From Brooklawnia cerclae (GTDB lineage Bacteria; Actinomycetota; Actinomycetes; Propionibacteriales; Propionibacteriaceae): a stretch of 64,000 bases of DNA. The translations under genes were made by a program, and so were the position numbers. The stretch's first letter is position 1; every line of letters starts with the position of its first letter. The stretch is from contig NZ_JAAMOZ010000001.1 of assembly GCF_011758645.1 (NCBI RefSeq), positions 2,418,001-2,482,000 on the forward strand. The letters run 5' to 3'. The notes under the pieces are model-generated. The model did no database searches. It was given only the letters and a program-made list of their open reading frames with translations, and had not been told where the DNA came from. Of the stretch, positions 9,005 to 17,300 are shown one piece after another.

Positions 9005-10317
9005 GCGTCGGGGTCACGCAGGTTCCCACCTCGGCCCGGCCCGGCGGTCCCATCGGCGCCCCGCACGATCTCGGGCCCGGCACCGGCCCGTTGGGCGCGG
9101 CGATCCGCCAGCTGCGCGACGCGGCCCGGTCGCTGGAGCTTCCATGCGCACTCTTCGAGACGCTGGCGCGACCTCAGCAGGAGGTGACCGTCCACTTCCC
9201 CGTGATGATGGACGACGGCTCCGTCGTGACGCTCGAGGGACACCGCGTGCAGCACAACCTCGCTCGCGGGCCGGGAAAGGGAGGCATCCGGTACGCACCC
9301 GGGGTCGACCTCGACGAGGTCCGGGCACTGGCGATGTGGATGACCTGGAAGTGCGCGCTCATGGACATCCCGTTCGGCGGGGCGAAGGGGGGCGTCGCGT
9401 TCGACCCGGCGGAGCGCACCGATCACGAGGTCGAGCGGATCACGCGGGCGTTCACCCATGCGATCAGCCACTTCATCGGGCCGGACACCGACATACCGGC
9501 TCCCGACGTGGGCACCGACGAACGCACGATGGCGTGGATGATGGACGCGTACGCCCGGAGCACCGGGCAGTTCGCACCCGCCGTCGTGACGGGCAAGCCG
9601 CTCGCCATGGGCGGCTCGCACGGACGGGCCAGTTCGACCTCCGACGGCCTCGGCTTCATCACGATGGCGCTCCTCCAGGACCTCGGCATCGAGGCAGGGA
9701 AGGCGTCGGCATCGATCCAGGGGTTCGGCAAGGTCGGCGGGGGGCTCGCCGCGTTCTACGAGAAGGCCGGCATCGCCGTGCACGCGGTCTCGGACCGCTA
9801 CGGAGCCATCCGCAACGACCGGGGCATCGACATCCAGCACCTCCGCCGGCATGTGGCACAGACCGGATCCGTGGTCGGCTTCCCCGGTGCCGAACGCACC
9901 GATCCCGCCGACGTGCTGGCGGCCGACGTGACGATCGTCGTCCCCGCCGCGATCGAGGGCGTGGTCACCGGCGCGAATGCGACCTCGATCCGGGCCACCG
10001 TGCTCCTCGAGGGTGCGAACGGGCCGACGACCCCCGAGGCCGACGAGATCCTGGCGGACCGTGGCACGCTCGTGGTGCCCGACATCCTGGCCAACTCGGG
10101 CGGCGTGGTGGTCAGCTACTTCGAATGGGTGCAGGCTCGCCAGCAGCACCGATGGACCGAGCATCGCGTCCGGCAGGATCTGCGCGAACGCATGCTCCGG
10201 GCCTGGGAGATGGTGCGCCGCGATGCCGCCGGGCGGGGCCGTACCCTCCGGGAGTCGGCCACCGCCATCGCCGTGGGGCGGGTCGCCGACACGCAGCGCA
10301 TGCGGGGGATGATGTGA
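9001..10317 (+). CDS. Glu/Leu/Phe/Val dehydrogenase (glutamate dehydrogenase family)
   Basis: Hexameric-type glutamate dehydrogenase family member, 438 residues. The N-terminal domain holds RVQHNLARGPGKGGIRY and PFGGAKGGV with catalytic Lys129, then the D of PAPDVGTDE. The Rossmann domain begins near IQGFGKVGGG and ends in DILANSGGVVVSYFEWVQ. It would deaminate glutamate to 2-oxoglutarate and ammonia, a logical step after 5-oxoprolinase releases glutamate. The dehydrogenase could also prefer another amino acid. A strong AGGAGGG site lies just before ATG 9001, inside the end of the SDR gene. Confidence 0.9.
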   Translation: MSVGVTQVPTSARPGGPIGAPHDLGPGTGPLGAAIRQLRDAARSLELPCALFETLARPQQEVTVHFPVMMDDGSVVTLEGHRVQHNLARGPGKGGIRYAPGVDLDEVRALAMWMTWKCALMDIPFGGAKGGVAFDPAERTDHEVERITRAFTHAISHFIGPDTDIPAPDVGTDERTMAWMMDAYARSTGQFAPAVVTGKPLAMGGSHGRASSTSDGLGFITMALLQDLGIEAGKASASIQGFGKVGGGLAAFYEKAGIAVHAVSDRYGAIRNDRGIDIQHLRRHVAQTGSVVGFPGAERTDPADVLAADVTIVVPAAIEGVVTGANATSIRATVLLEGANGPTTPEADEILADRGTLVVPDILANSGGVVVSYFEWVQARQQHRWTEHRVRQDLRERMLRAWEMVRRDAAGRGRTLRESATAIAVGRVADTQRMRGMM

Positions 10318-10354
10318 TGCGCCCCCGCCTCGCGAGTCGTTGACCGGGGGAACG

Positions 10355-11650
10355 ATGTCTGTGCACTCGCGAGGACGCGGGCCCGGCCTGGCCGAACGGG
10401 ATCACGGGGACGGCTGGGTGTGGGTCGTCGTCAGCACGTTTATCGTGTTCCTCGTCGTCGGGGCGCTGATCACGATCATCCCCGTCCACGTGGTGGACGA
10501 GCTGGGCGTGTCGACCGAGGCCATCGGCGTCGCCTCCCTGGCGACGGGCATCGGCGGGGCGGCCGGACGGCTGGCCAGCGGGCCGCTGCTGCGCGGGTTC
10601 GCCTGGCGGCGGGTGGCGCTGTGGGCGCTGGTGACCTGCATCGTCTCGCTCGTCGGCACCGCGGTGGTGGCCGATCTCGTGTGGTTCGACGTCTGCCGGG
10701 CCGTGCAGGGCGTGGCGACGGCGCTCTTCCACACCGCGATCACCAGCGGCACGCTCCTCGAGGCGGGGCCCGAACGGGGGGCCACTGCGCTGGCGGTGAC
10801 CTCGGCTCCGCTCTACGTCGGCACCGCGCTCGGCCCCGGATTCGGCGAGTTGCTCGCGACGCGGGCAGGCGCCGAGCCCTGGCTGCTGCTCGCCGCGATG
10901 GTCGCCGTGGCCCTGGCTCTCATGGTCGTGTCCGCGGTACGCGGTCCCCGTGCGGTTCCGACCGGGGCACGGAGCCCGGACGAGACCCCTGAGCGAGCGC
11001 ACGGCACCGCCGGGCCTCTGCGAGCCCTGCATGCGATCGTCTACCCGGCGGCCATCGTGCCGGGTCTGATCTGGGTGCTCATGGCGTCCCAGTGGATCGC
11101 GCTGCAGACGTACCTGCCGCTCCTCTCGGGACATTTCGGGCTCGAGCGGGTCGGCGCCGTCTACGCCACGTTCGCGGGCTGCGTCGTCGTCATCAGGGGC
11201 GCGGGCGCCCGGTGGCTCAACCGGGTGCCGAACCGGCGCATCGTCGCCGTGAGCTGCGCGAGTGCGCTGGCCGGTAGCCTCGTGCTCCTGCTCGTCCGCA
11301 ACGCGGCCGGACTGTATGCCGGGGTCGTGCTGCTCGCCGTCTGCGCGGCGCTCGGGTACGGGGCCCTGCTGCAGCTCGCCCTGGCGCTCGTGCGACCCCA
11401 GGAGCACGGGGCCGCGGTCAGCACGTTCTCGCTGATGCTCGACGCGACCTCCGGCACGGTCGTGGCCGTCATCGGCTTCTACTCGGCGGGAGGCACACAG
11501 GCCACGAGCCTCGTGTCGCTCGGGCTGGGCTGTGTGGCACTCGGCACCGTGTTGTTCGCGGGCTGGGCCGCCGTCAGGAGCCGTGGCCTGCACGCACAGG
11601 CGCGCAGGCCGGGCATCCTGATCGACGGCCCCGGGGACGCGATCGGGTGA
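10355..11650 (+). CDS. MFS transporter
   Basis: Major facilitator superfamily membrane protein of about 431 residues with roughly 12 predicted transmembrane segments in two halves, separated by a polar loop at about residues 195-225. A DGWVW segment precedes helix 1, and an RAVQGVATALFHT-like helix 4/5 motif is present. The substrate is unknown; as last gene of the cluster it could export an amino acid or import a carboxylate. I prefer ATG 10355, with GGGGGA four bases upstream, over a TTG at 10340. Its stop lies only 7 bases from the end of the convergent gene, with no obvious terminator between. Confidence 0.85.
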   Translation: MSVHSRGRGPGLAERDHGDGWVWVVVSTFIVFLVVGALITIIPVHVVDELGVSTEAIGVASLATGIGGAAGRLASGPLLRGFAWRRVALWALVTCIVSLVGTAVVADLVWFDVCRAVQGVATALFHTAITSGTLLEAGPERGATALAVTSAPLYVGTALGPGFGELLATRAGAEPWLLLAAMVAVALALMVVSAVRGPRAVPTGARSPDETPERAHGTAGPLRALHAIVYPAAIVPGLIWVLMASQWIALQTYLPLLSGHFGLERVGAVYATFAGCVVVIRGAGARWLNRVPNRRIVAVSCASALAGSLVLLLVRNAAGLYAGVVLLAVCAALGYGALLQLALALVRPQEHGAAVSTFSLMLDATSGTVVAVIGFYSAGGTQATSLVSLGLGCVALGTVLFAGWAAVRSRGLHAQARRPGILIDGPGDAIG

Positions 11651-11657
11651 TCCGCCC

Positions 11658-11903
11658 TCACTCCTCGATCTCGTCGGGGACGTACGTCGGCCTCAGCGCC
11701 GCCCACAACGCGAACAGGCCACCGACCACCAGGAGGGTGATGCCCGCCCACAGGTTGGCGTTCACTCCCCCGGTCTTGTCCAGTTCCGGGTCACGGATCA
11801 GCCCGGTGAGCAACAGGATCACCCCGTAGAGACCCAGCAGCAGCCCGATCACGTTGCGGATGTCGAAGATGCCGCCGGTTGGTTTTGCAGAACGATCAGA
11901 CAT
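11658..11903 (-). CDS. Small two-helix membrane protein next to SSS symporter
   Basis: An 81-residue protein with two clear hydrophobic segments (about residues 17-36 and 51-69) and a short charged tail (DEIEE). It begins 10 bases after the symporter stop and must be cotranscribed with it. I do not recognise a named family beyond small actinobacterial membrane proteins of this type. It may be an accessory subunit of the transporter, which is inference from position only. A GAGG-like site precedes the start. Confidence 0.7.
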   Translation of the reverse strand: MSDRSAKPTGGIFDIRNVIGLLLGLYGVILLLTGLIRDPELDKTGGVNANLWAGITLLVVGGLFALWAALRPTYVPDEIEE

Positions 11904-11913
11904 GTGCAGCCTC

Positions 11914-13617
11914 CTAGAAGGCGATGTTGAGGACGATGACCATCACGAGCGCGATGATGGCCAGCGGACCGGGGCGGCTGTACCAGGGCATGGTGGCCAG
12001 CTTGGGATCCGCGAAGTGCGACTTCGGCGTCTCCGAGTACACGAAGCCGACCAGTTCCTCGGCGGGCTTGGGCTTGGTCACCTGCGAGACCAGGAGGCTG
12101 ACGATCACGTCCATCACGAAACCCGCGGACGCGGCGACGAAGGCTGTTCCCTGGCCGGGCAGGTTGACGACGCCCACCAGGCTCAGCACCCACACGCACA
12201 CGGCCGACAGCGTGCCGGTCACCAGACCGACCCAACCGGCGGTGGGGGTGAGCTTCTTCCAGAACATCCCGACGATGAACGTGGCGAACAGCGGCGCGTT
12301 GAAGAATCCGAACAGCGTCTGGAGGTAGTCCATGATGTTGGAGAACTGCCCGGCGATCAGCGCGGTGAAGATGGCGATGATCGTGGCGGCCAGCGTCGCC
12401 ACCCGCCCCACGGTCACGTAGTACTGGTCGTCCCGGTCCTTGGCGACGTAGGTCTGCCACAGATCGACGGAGATGACGGTGTTGAAGGCGGAGATGTTGG
12501 CTGCCATGCCGGCCATGAAGGCGGCCAGCAGGCCCGCGATCGCCAGCCCCAGCAGGCCGTTGGGCAGCAGGTCGCGCATCAGGTACAGGATCGAGTCGTT
12601 GTAGGTGACGCCCTGGCCCGAAGCTCCTCCGGCCACCTCGGCACCGGCCTTGACCTGGCCGATCTCGGGGACCAGTACGGCTGCCAGCATGCCCGGGAGG
12701 ATGGTGATGAAGGGAACCAGCATCTTCGGGAAGGCACCGATGATCGGGGTCTTGCGCGCCGAGGTGATGGAGTCGGACGCCATGGCGCGCTGCACCTCGA
12801 CGAAGTTCGTCGTCCAGTAGCCGAACGACAGCACGAAGCCGAGGCCGAAGACGATGCCGATCACCGACAGCACCGGCGAGCCGAAGCCCGACAGCGCCTG
12901 GCCGGGCCACGAGTGCAACTGCTCGGCCGCCGGGGCGATCTGGCCGGGGTTGGCCGCGGCCATCTCCGTGATCTTGTCCTTGAGCCCGGACCAGCCGCCG
13001 ACCTTGTGGAGGCCGAGCAGCGACAGCGGCAGCAGCGAGGCGACGATGACGAAGAACTGCAGCACCTCGTTGTAGATGGCCGCCGACAGGCCGCCGAAGG
13101 TGATGTAGGCCAGGACGATGACCGCCGCGACGATCAGCGCGACCCACAGCGGCCAGCCGAGCAGGGCATGCACGATGCTGCCGAGCAGATACAGGTTGAT
13201 GCCCGCGATGAGCAGCTGCGCCAGCGCGAAGGAGATCGCATTCACCAGGTGGGCGCCGGTGCCGAACCGCAGTCGCATGAACTCGGGCACCGAGCGCACC
13301 TTCGAGCCGTAGTAGAACGGCATCATGACGATGCCGAGGAACAGCATCGCCGGCACCGCGCCGATCCAGAAGTAGTGGACGGTGGGCATACCGATCTGCG
13401 CACCGGTCGCGGACATGCCCATGATCTCGACCGCGCCGAGGTTGGCCGAGACGAATGCGAGTCCGGTGACCCATGCGGGTAGCGAGCGTCCCGACAGGAA
13501 GAAGTCGAGGGATCCGGAAACCTGCCGGCGGGCCAGCAGACCGATCCCGATGACGGCTGCGAAGTAGATCACGATGATCACGTAATCAATCGCATTGGTC
13601 TGGATAAGCGTATCCAT
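11914..13617 (-). CDS. Sodium:solute symporter (SSS/SGLT family), probable galactose transporter
   Basis: Sodium/solute symporter of about 567 residues with 13-14 predicted transmembrane helices. SSS landmarks are an early YFAAVIGIGLLARR helix, a FFLSGRSLPAWVTGLAFVSANLGA segment (residues about 35-60), and the FGYWTTNFVEVQRAMAS region of the family signature. It most resembles the SGLT/YidK sugar branch. Divergent galK-galM-lacI supports galactose as substrate. ATG 13617 is chosen because it has GAGAGGA upstream and the protein then starts at the first helix; an earlier ATG at 13662 adds 15 non-conserved residues. A LacI-type operator lies in its leader. Confidence 0.88.
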   Translation of the reverse strand: MDTLIQTNAIDYVIIVIYFAAVIGIGLLARRQVSGSLDFFLSGRSLPAWVTGLAFVSANLGAVEIMGMSATGAQIGMPTVHYFWIGAVPAMLFLGIVMMPFYYGSKVRSVPEFMRLRFGTGAHLVNAISFALAQLLIAGINLYLLGSIVHALLGWPLWVALIVAAVIVLAYITFGGLSAAIYNEVLQFFVIVASLLPLSLLGLHKVGGWSGLKDKITEMAAANPGQIAPAAEQLHSWPGQALSGFGSPVLSVIGIVFGLGFVLSFGYWTTNFVEVQRAMASDSITSARKTPIIGAFPKMLVPFITILPGMLAAVLVPEIGQVKAGAEVAGGASGQGVTYNDSILYLMRDLLPNGLLGLAIAGLLAAFMAGMAANISAFNTVISVDLWQTYVAKDRDDQYYVTVGRVATLAATIIAIFTALIAGQFSNIMDYLQTLFGFFNAPLFATFIVGMFWKKLTPTAGWVGLVTGTLSAVCVWVLSLVGVVNLPGQGTAFVAASAGFVMDVIVSLLVSQVTKPKPAEELVGFVYSETPKSHFADPKLATMPWYSRPGPLAIIALVMVIVLNIAF

Positions 13618-13683
13618 CCCCGTTGATGTCCTCTCAAAAGGTGCGACGCGCACACCGTTCATCTTTGTCGCGGAGCGGCCCGG

Positions 13684-13697
13684 TGTTCACGTCAACA
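13684..13697. promoter_or_regulatory. LacI-family operator 1 (TGTTCACGTCAACA)
   Basis: A 14-base near-palindrome with the central CG typical of LacI-family sites; six of seven positions of the half-sites pair. The same TGTTCACGTCAWCA motif recurs at 13762-13775, 78 bases away, in the same divergent region. The nearby LacI-family gene (16005-17038) is the obvious candidate regulator. Confidence 0.6.
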
Positions 13698-13713
13698 TTG
13701 TGATAGCGGAGCT

Positions 13714-13742
13714 ATGCTTACACGACGGATAACCCCTGTCAA
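13714..13742 (-). promoter_or_regulatory. Promoter of the symporter gene
   Basis: On the minus strand TTGACA (13742-13737) is followed after 17 bases by AAGCAT (13719-13714), a good -35 and an acceptable -10. The predicted transcript would start near 13707, placing operator 1 (13684-13697) just downstream of the start point, where a bound repressor would block elongation or open-complex formation. Confidence 0.6.
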
Positions 13743-13761
13743 ACAGTTTGCTATTTTTTGA

Positions 13762-13775
13762 TGTTCACGTCATCA
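13762..13775. promoter_or_regulatory. LacI-family operator 2 (TGTTCACGTCATCA)
   Basis: Second copy of the operator-like motif, 13 of 14 bases identical to operator 1 and 49 bases before galK. Five of seven half-site positions pair. It is followed by a separate small palindrome (ATCATC TAGT GATGAT) that may extend the regulator contact. The spacing of the two copies would allow looping between the symporter and galK promoters. Confidence 0.5.
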
Positions 13776-13823
13776 TCTAGTGATGATCGGGACGCTGGAG
13801 CCCCGGCACGCCAAGGAGTAGCA

Positions 13824-15053
13824 ATGGTCGAAATCCTCAACAGCTGGAGTCACGCCGACGGCGCCGCCCGCGCGAGCGCCCTGTTCAGGTCGCGGTTCGA
13901 CACCGAACCCGACGGGGTCTGGGCGGCACCCGGCCGGGTGAACGTGATCGGCGAACACGTCGACTACAACGGCGGGCCCTGCCTGCCGATCGCGCTGCCC
14001 CATCGCACCTACGTCGCTCTGCGCGCACGGCCCGACGACCGCGTCCGCCTGACGACCAGGCAGGCCGACCCGCCGACCTGGGAGGGCCGCCTGGCCGACA
14101 TCGCCCCCGGCCTGGCCGACGACTGGGTCGCCTACGCCGCCGGGGCAGCACGCGTCCTGCTCGACGACGGGTACCCCATCGGCGGGTTCGACGCCGCCAT
14201 CGACTCGTGCGTCCCTCTCGGTGCCGGGCTGTCGTCCTCGGCGGCGATCGAATGCGCCGTGGCGATCGCGCTCGACGACGTGAACCGGCTCGGGCTCGCG
14301 GCCAGCGACCAGGGCCGGGCCCGGCTGGCGGGCGTCTGCGCCCGCGCCGAGAACGAGATCGTCGGCGCCCCGACCGGCGGCATGGACCAGGCCGCGTCGT
14401 TGCGCACCGCCGACGGGAAGGCGATCCTCCTCGACACCCTGGACAACTCCGTGCGCCAGGTGCCGCTGGGGCTGGACGATGCCGGGCTGGCCCTGCTCGT
14501 CATCGACACCCGGGCGCACCACGCCCTGGTCGACGGGCAATACGCGGCTCGCCGCCGCACGTGCGAACAGGTCGCGGCCAGGCTCGGCGTGCGGACGCTG
14601 CGCGAGGTCGCCGACCCGCAGGCCGCCCTGGCGACGCTGACCGACGACGTCGAGCTTCGCCGCGTGCGTCACGTCTTCACAGAGATCGCCCGAGTGGGCA
14701 CCGTGGTCTCCCTGGTGGAGGCCGGCCGGGTGGCCGAGATCGGGCCGGTACTGGACGCCTCGCACGCGTCCCTGCGGGACGACTACGAGGTCAGCTGCCC
14801 CGAACTGGACGTCGCGGTGGAGGCATCCCGTGCCGCCGGGGCCCTCGGCGCCCGGATGACCGGGGGCGGCTTCGGCGGGTCGGCGATCGCCTTGGTTCCC
14901 AGCGATCTCACCGGGATCGTGATGGATGCCGTCGCGGCGGCGTTCGGCGACCACGGCATGGGGCACCCCGCCTTCCTGGTGGCCCGTGCCGCCGGACCTG
15001 CGGAACGGGTCGCGGGCAGCCCGGTCGCGCGTCCCGCGGGGGTACTGGCGTGA
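13824..15053 (+). CDS. galK: Galactokinase
   Basis: GHMP-family kinase of 409 residues that phosphorylates galactose at C1 with ATP. The galactokinase signature GRVNVIGEHVDYNGG is near residues 38-52. The GHMP phosphate loop PLGAGLSSSAAIE and the C-terminal GGGFGGSAI are present, as is GAPTGGMDQAAS. ATG 13824 has AAGGAG five bases upstream. No galT or galE lies in the window, so the rest of the Leloir pathway must be elsewhere, or galactose-1-phosphate has another fate. galM follows after 34 bases. Confidence 0.95.
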   Translation: MVEILNSWSHADGAARASALFRSRFDTEPDGVWAAPGRVNVIGEHVDYNGGPCLPIALPHRTYVALRARPDDRVRLTTRQADPPTWEGRLADIAPGLADDWVAYAAGAARVLLDDGYPIGGFDAAIDSCVPLGAGLSSSAAIECAVAIALDDVNRLGLAASDQGRARLAGVCARAENEIVGAPTGGMDQAASLRTADGKAILLDTLDNSVRQVPLGLDDAGLALLVIDTRAHHALVDGQYAARRRTCEQVAARLGVRTLREVADPQAALATLTDDVELRRVRHVFTEIARVGTVVSLVEAGRVAEIGPVLDASHASLRDDYEVSCPELDVAVEASRAAGALGARMTGGGFGGSAIALVPSDLTGIVMDAVAAAFGDHGMGHPAFLVARAAGPAERVAGSPVARPAGVLA

Positions 15054-15087
15054 ACCCGTGCCGGTCGCCACGCGCTACGGTGCTGAC

Positions 15088-16008
15088 ATGACTCCCACCG
15101 GCGCACAGTACGCGCTCGCCCATGGTGATCAGGAAGCGATCGTCACCGAGCGCGGGGCAAGTCTGCGCTCCTATCGGGTCGGTGGGCGCGACGTCGTCGT
15201 CACGTACGCCGAGACAGATCTTCCCCCCGCCTTCCACGGGGCTCTGCTGGCGCCGTGGCCCAACAGGCTCCGGGACGCGAGCTACTCCGTCGAGGGGGTC
15301 GTCCACCAGCTGCCGGTGACCGAGCCCGATCGCCACAATGCCCTCCACGGCCTGGTCTTCGACCTGCCGTGGCGGCCCCTCAGCCGGACGGCGAGCACGA
15401 TCGTCCTCGGCCTCGATCTGGAGGCCCGCGAAGGCTACCCGTTCCCCCTGCGGCTGGAAGCCGAGTACGCGCTCGGCGACGAGGGCCTGCAGGTGAGCGT
15501 CCGGGCCGCCAACGCCGGGACGCGGATCGCCCCTTACGGCATCGGCTTCCACCCGTGGCTGTCGCCCGGGGACGCCACGGTCGACGAGTGCGTCCTGTCC
15601 GTCGACGCGGATCACTGGTTCCGCGCCGACGAGCGCCTCATACCGGTGAGCGTCGAGCCACTGCCCGCCGACCTCGACTTCCGGCAGCCCCGCGTCATCG
15701 GGTCCGCGTCGTTCGACGACGCGTTCACGGCGACGATGCCCCCCGGGGGCAGGTCCTGGGTCCGCCTGGACTCCCCCGACGGCTGGCGGGCAGCGATCTG
15801 GACGGCCGCACCCATGACCACGTGGCAGGTGTGCACGGGAGACTTCCCCGAACTGGGCCGCTACGCGCGCAGCGGGGTCGCCGCCGAGCCGATGAGCTGC
15901 CCGGCCGATGCCTTCAACTCCGGCCGCGGCCTCGTCCTCCTCGCGCCGGGCGACGAGCACGTGGCCCGATGGGGGTTGTGTGCCGACAGGCCGGGCGCCG
16001 GCAGATGA
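15088..16008 (+). CDS. galM: Aldose 1-epimerase
   Basis: Mutarotase of 306 residues interconverting the alpha and beta anomers of galactose or glucose. Motifs seen are HGALLAPWPNRL (sugar contacts), NALHGLVFDLPW with the catalytic His, GIGFHPWL with the second His, and EPMSCPADAFNSG carrying the general-base Glu. ATG 15088 gives family length. The final ATGA overlaps the lacI start at 16005, so galM and lacI are translationally linked. Confidence 0.92.
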   Translation: MTPTGAQYALAHGDQEAIVTERGASLRSYRVGGRDVVVTYAETDLPPAFHGALLAPWPNRLRDASYSVEGVVHQLPVTEPDRHNALHGLVFDLPWRPLSRTASTIVLGLDLEAREGYPFPLRLEAEYALGDEGLQVSVRAANAGTRIAPYGIGFHPWLSPGDATVDECVLSVDADHWFRADERLIPVSVEPLPADLDFRQPRVIGSASFDDAFTATMPPGGRSWVRLDSPDGWRAAIWTAAPMTTWQVCTGDFPELGRYARSGVAAEPMSCPADAFNSGRGLVLLAPGDEHVARWGLCADRPGAGR

Positions 16009-17038
16009 CCGACGCGGGGCCGGGCGTCCGGCAGCCGCAGCGGACGACCACCTCGATAGCCGACGTCGCGAAGCTGGCAGGCGTCTCCAACCAGACGGTG
16101 TCGCGCGTGGCCCGTGGCGAGGACACCGTGCGCCCGGAGACGGCACTGCGGGTGCGCGAGGCGATGCACAAGCTCAACTACGTGCCCAATCGGGCGGCCC
16201 GCGCGCTGCGCTCGGGCCGCTCCCACACGATCGGGATCATCGCCCACCGCATCTCCCGCACCGGCGAGGCGCACATCGTCCAGTCGGTGATCGACGCCGC
16301 CCGTGAGGCGGGCTACAGCGTGACCCTGGTGGACGCGCCCAGCACCTCGCCCATCGACCTCAACACCGCCATGGGCCACGTTGGCCAGGCGGTCGACGGG
16401 ATCGTGCTGGTCACCCTCGAGACCGCCGAGCCCAGCGGCATCACGCTGCCGCGCGACCTGCCGACGGTGGTGGGCGACTTCCGCTGGGCGGGCAGTCACA
16501 CCGCGATCGGCTCCGATCAGGCGGACGGCACCCGCCAGGCGGTGGAGCATCTGCTCGGCCTGGGCCACCGCACCGTCCATCACCTGCGCGGGCCTTCCAC
16601 CTCGGTGCAGAGCACCGCGCGTGAGGACGCGTGGCGCGCCACCCTGCGGCTCGCAGGACGCGAGATCCCCGAGCCGCTGACCGGCGACTGGTCGCCCGCC
16701 TCGGGCTACCTGGCCGGCCGCCGGATCGCGCGCGACCCGTCGGTGACCGCGGTCTTCTCGGCCAACGACGAGATGGCCCTGGGCATGTTGCGCGCCCTGC
16801 ACGAGGCGGGACGACGCGTCCCCAGGACGTGTCGGTCGTCGGCTTCGACGACCTGATCGCCGAGTACATGTGGCCCCCGCTGACCACCGTCTCCCAGGAT
16901 TTCGCCGCGACGGGCCGTGAACTGGTCGCCGCCCTGCTGGGACTCATCGCCGCGCCGGAGACGACGCCGATCAGCCGTACCCTCGTTCCCACCCGTCTCG
17001 TGGTGCGCGCGAGCACGGGGCCTGCCCCCACAGCCTAG
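16005..17038 (+). pseudogene. LacI-family regulator with a 1-base frameshift
   Basis: Encodes an N-terminal LacI helix-turn-helix (TTTSIADVAKLAGVSNQTVSR, residues about 11-31) with the hinge NRAARALRSGRS and a periplasmic-binding-like core. The frame breaks at a C run at 16820-16823, where GTCCCCAGGAC would need one more C. The first frame then adds nine unrelated residues (RTCRSSAST region) and stops at 16856. The other frame carries the expected continuation QDVSVVGFDDLIAEYMWPPLTTVSQDF to the stop at 17038. With one C added the protein would be about 344 residues, normal for LacI. Either the sequence has an error or the strain has lost effector binding by the regulator. The start overlaps the galM stop. 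Confidence 0.85.
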
Positions 17039-17188
17039 GGGCCGGCCCCACCACCGCGGCCGAGCCCGCATTCGCCGGGCTTGTCGAAGCCGACTTGCCG
17101 CGAACACGCCCCGAGGAACCCGGCAGGCACGATCGGCCTCCCACGGAACGGAGCGAAGTACCCCGGAGACGCCACCTGAGCAGCGTTC

Positions 17189-17204
17189 GTAACATGTTTG
17201 AAAC
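17189..17204 (+). promoter_or_regulatory. GlnR-type operator before glnA
   Basis: GTAAC, six bases, then GAAAC matches the GlnR half-box pair (gTnAC-n6-GaAAC) of actinobacterial nitrogen regulation. It lies 97 bases before the glnA start. The following six bases and GCAAT may be a weak further half-site. GlnR itself is not in the window. Confidence 0.65.
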
Positions 17205-17300
17205 AGAACTGCAATATCTCGTGCCGGACTCCGGATAGCCTTTCACCATCACATCAGTCGTTCGGCCGCGCCCTTGCGGCTGTCGTTTGGAGGAAAGCCC

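Noticed and set aside
11849-13474. A long alternative-frame reading over the symporter.
   Set aside because: The protein is Arg/Gly/His-rich without transmembrane segments; the SSS frame has full family motifs.
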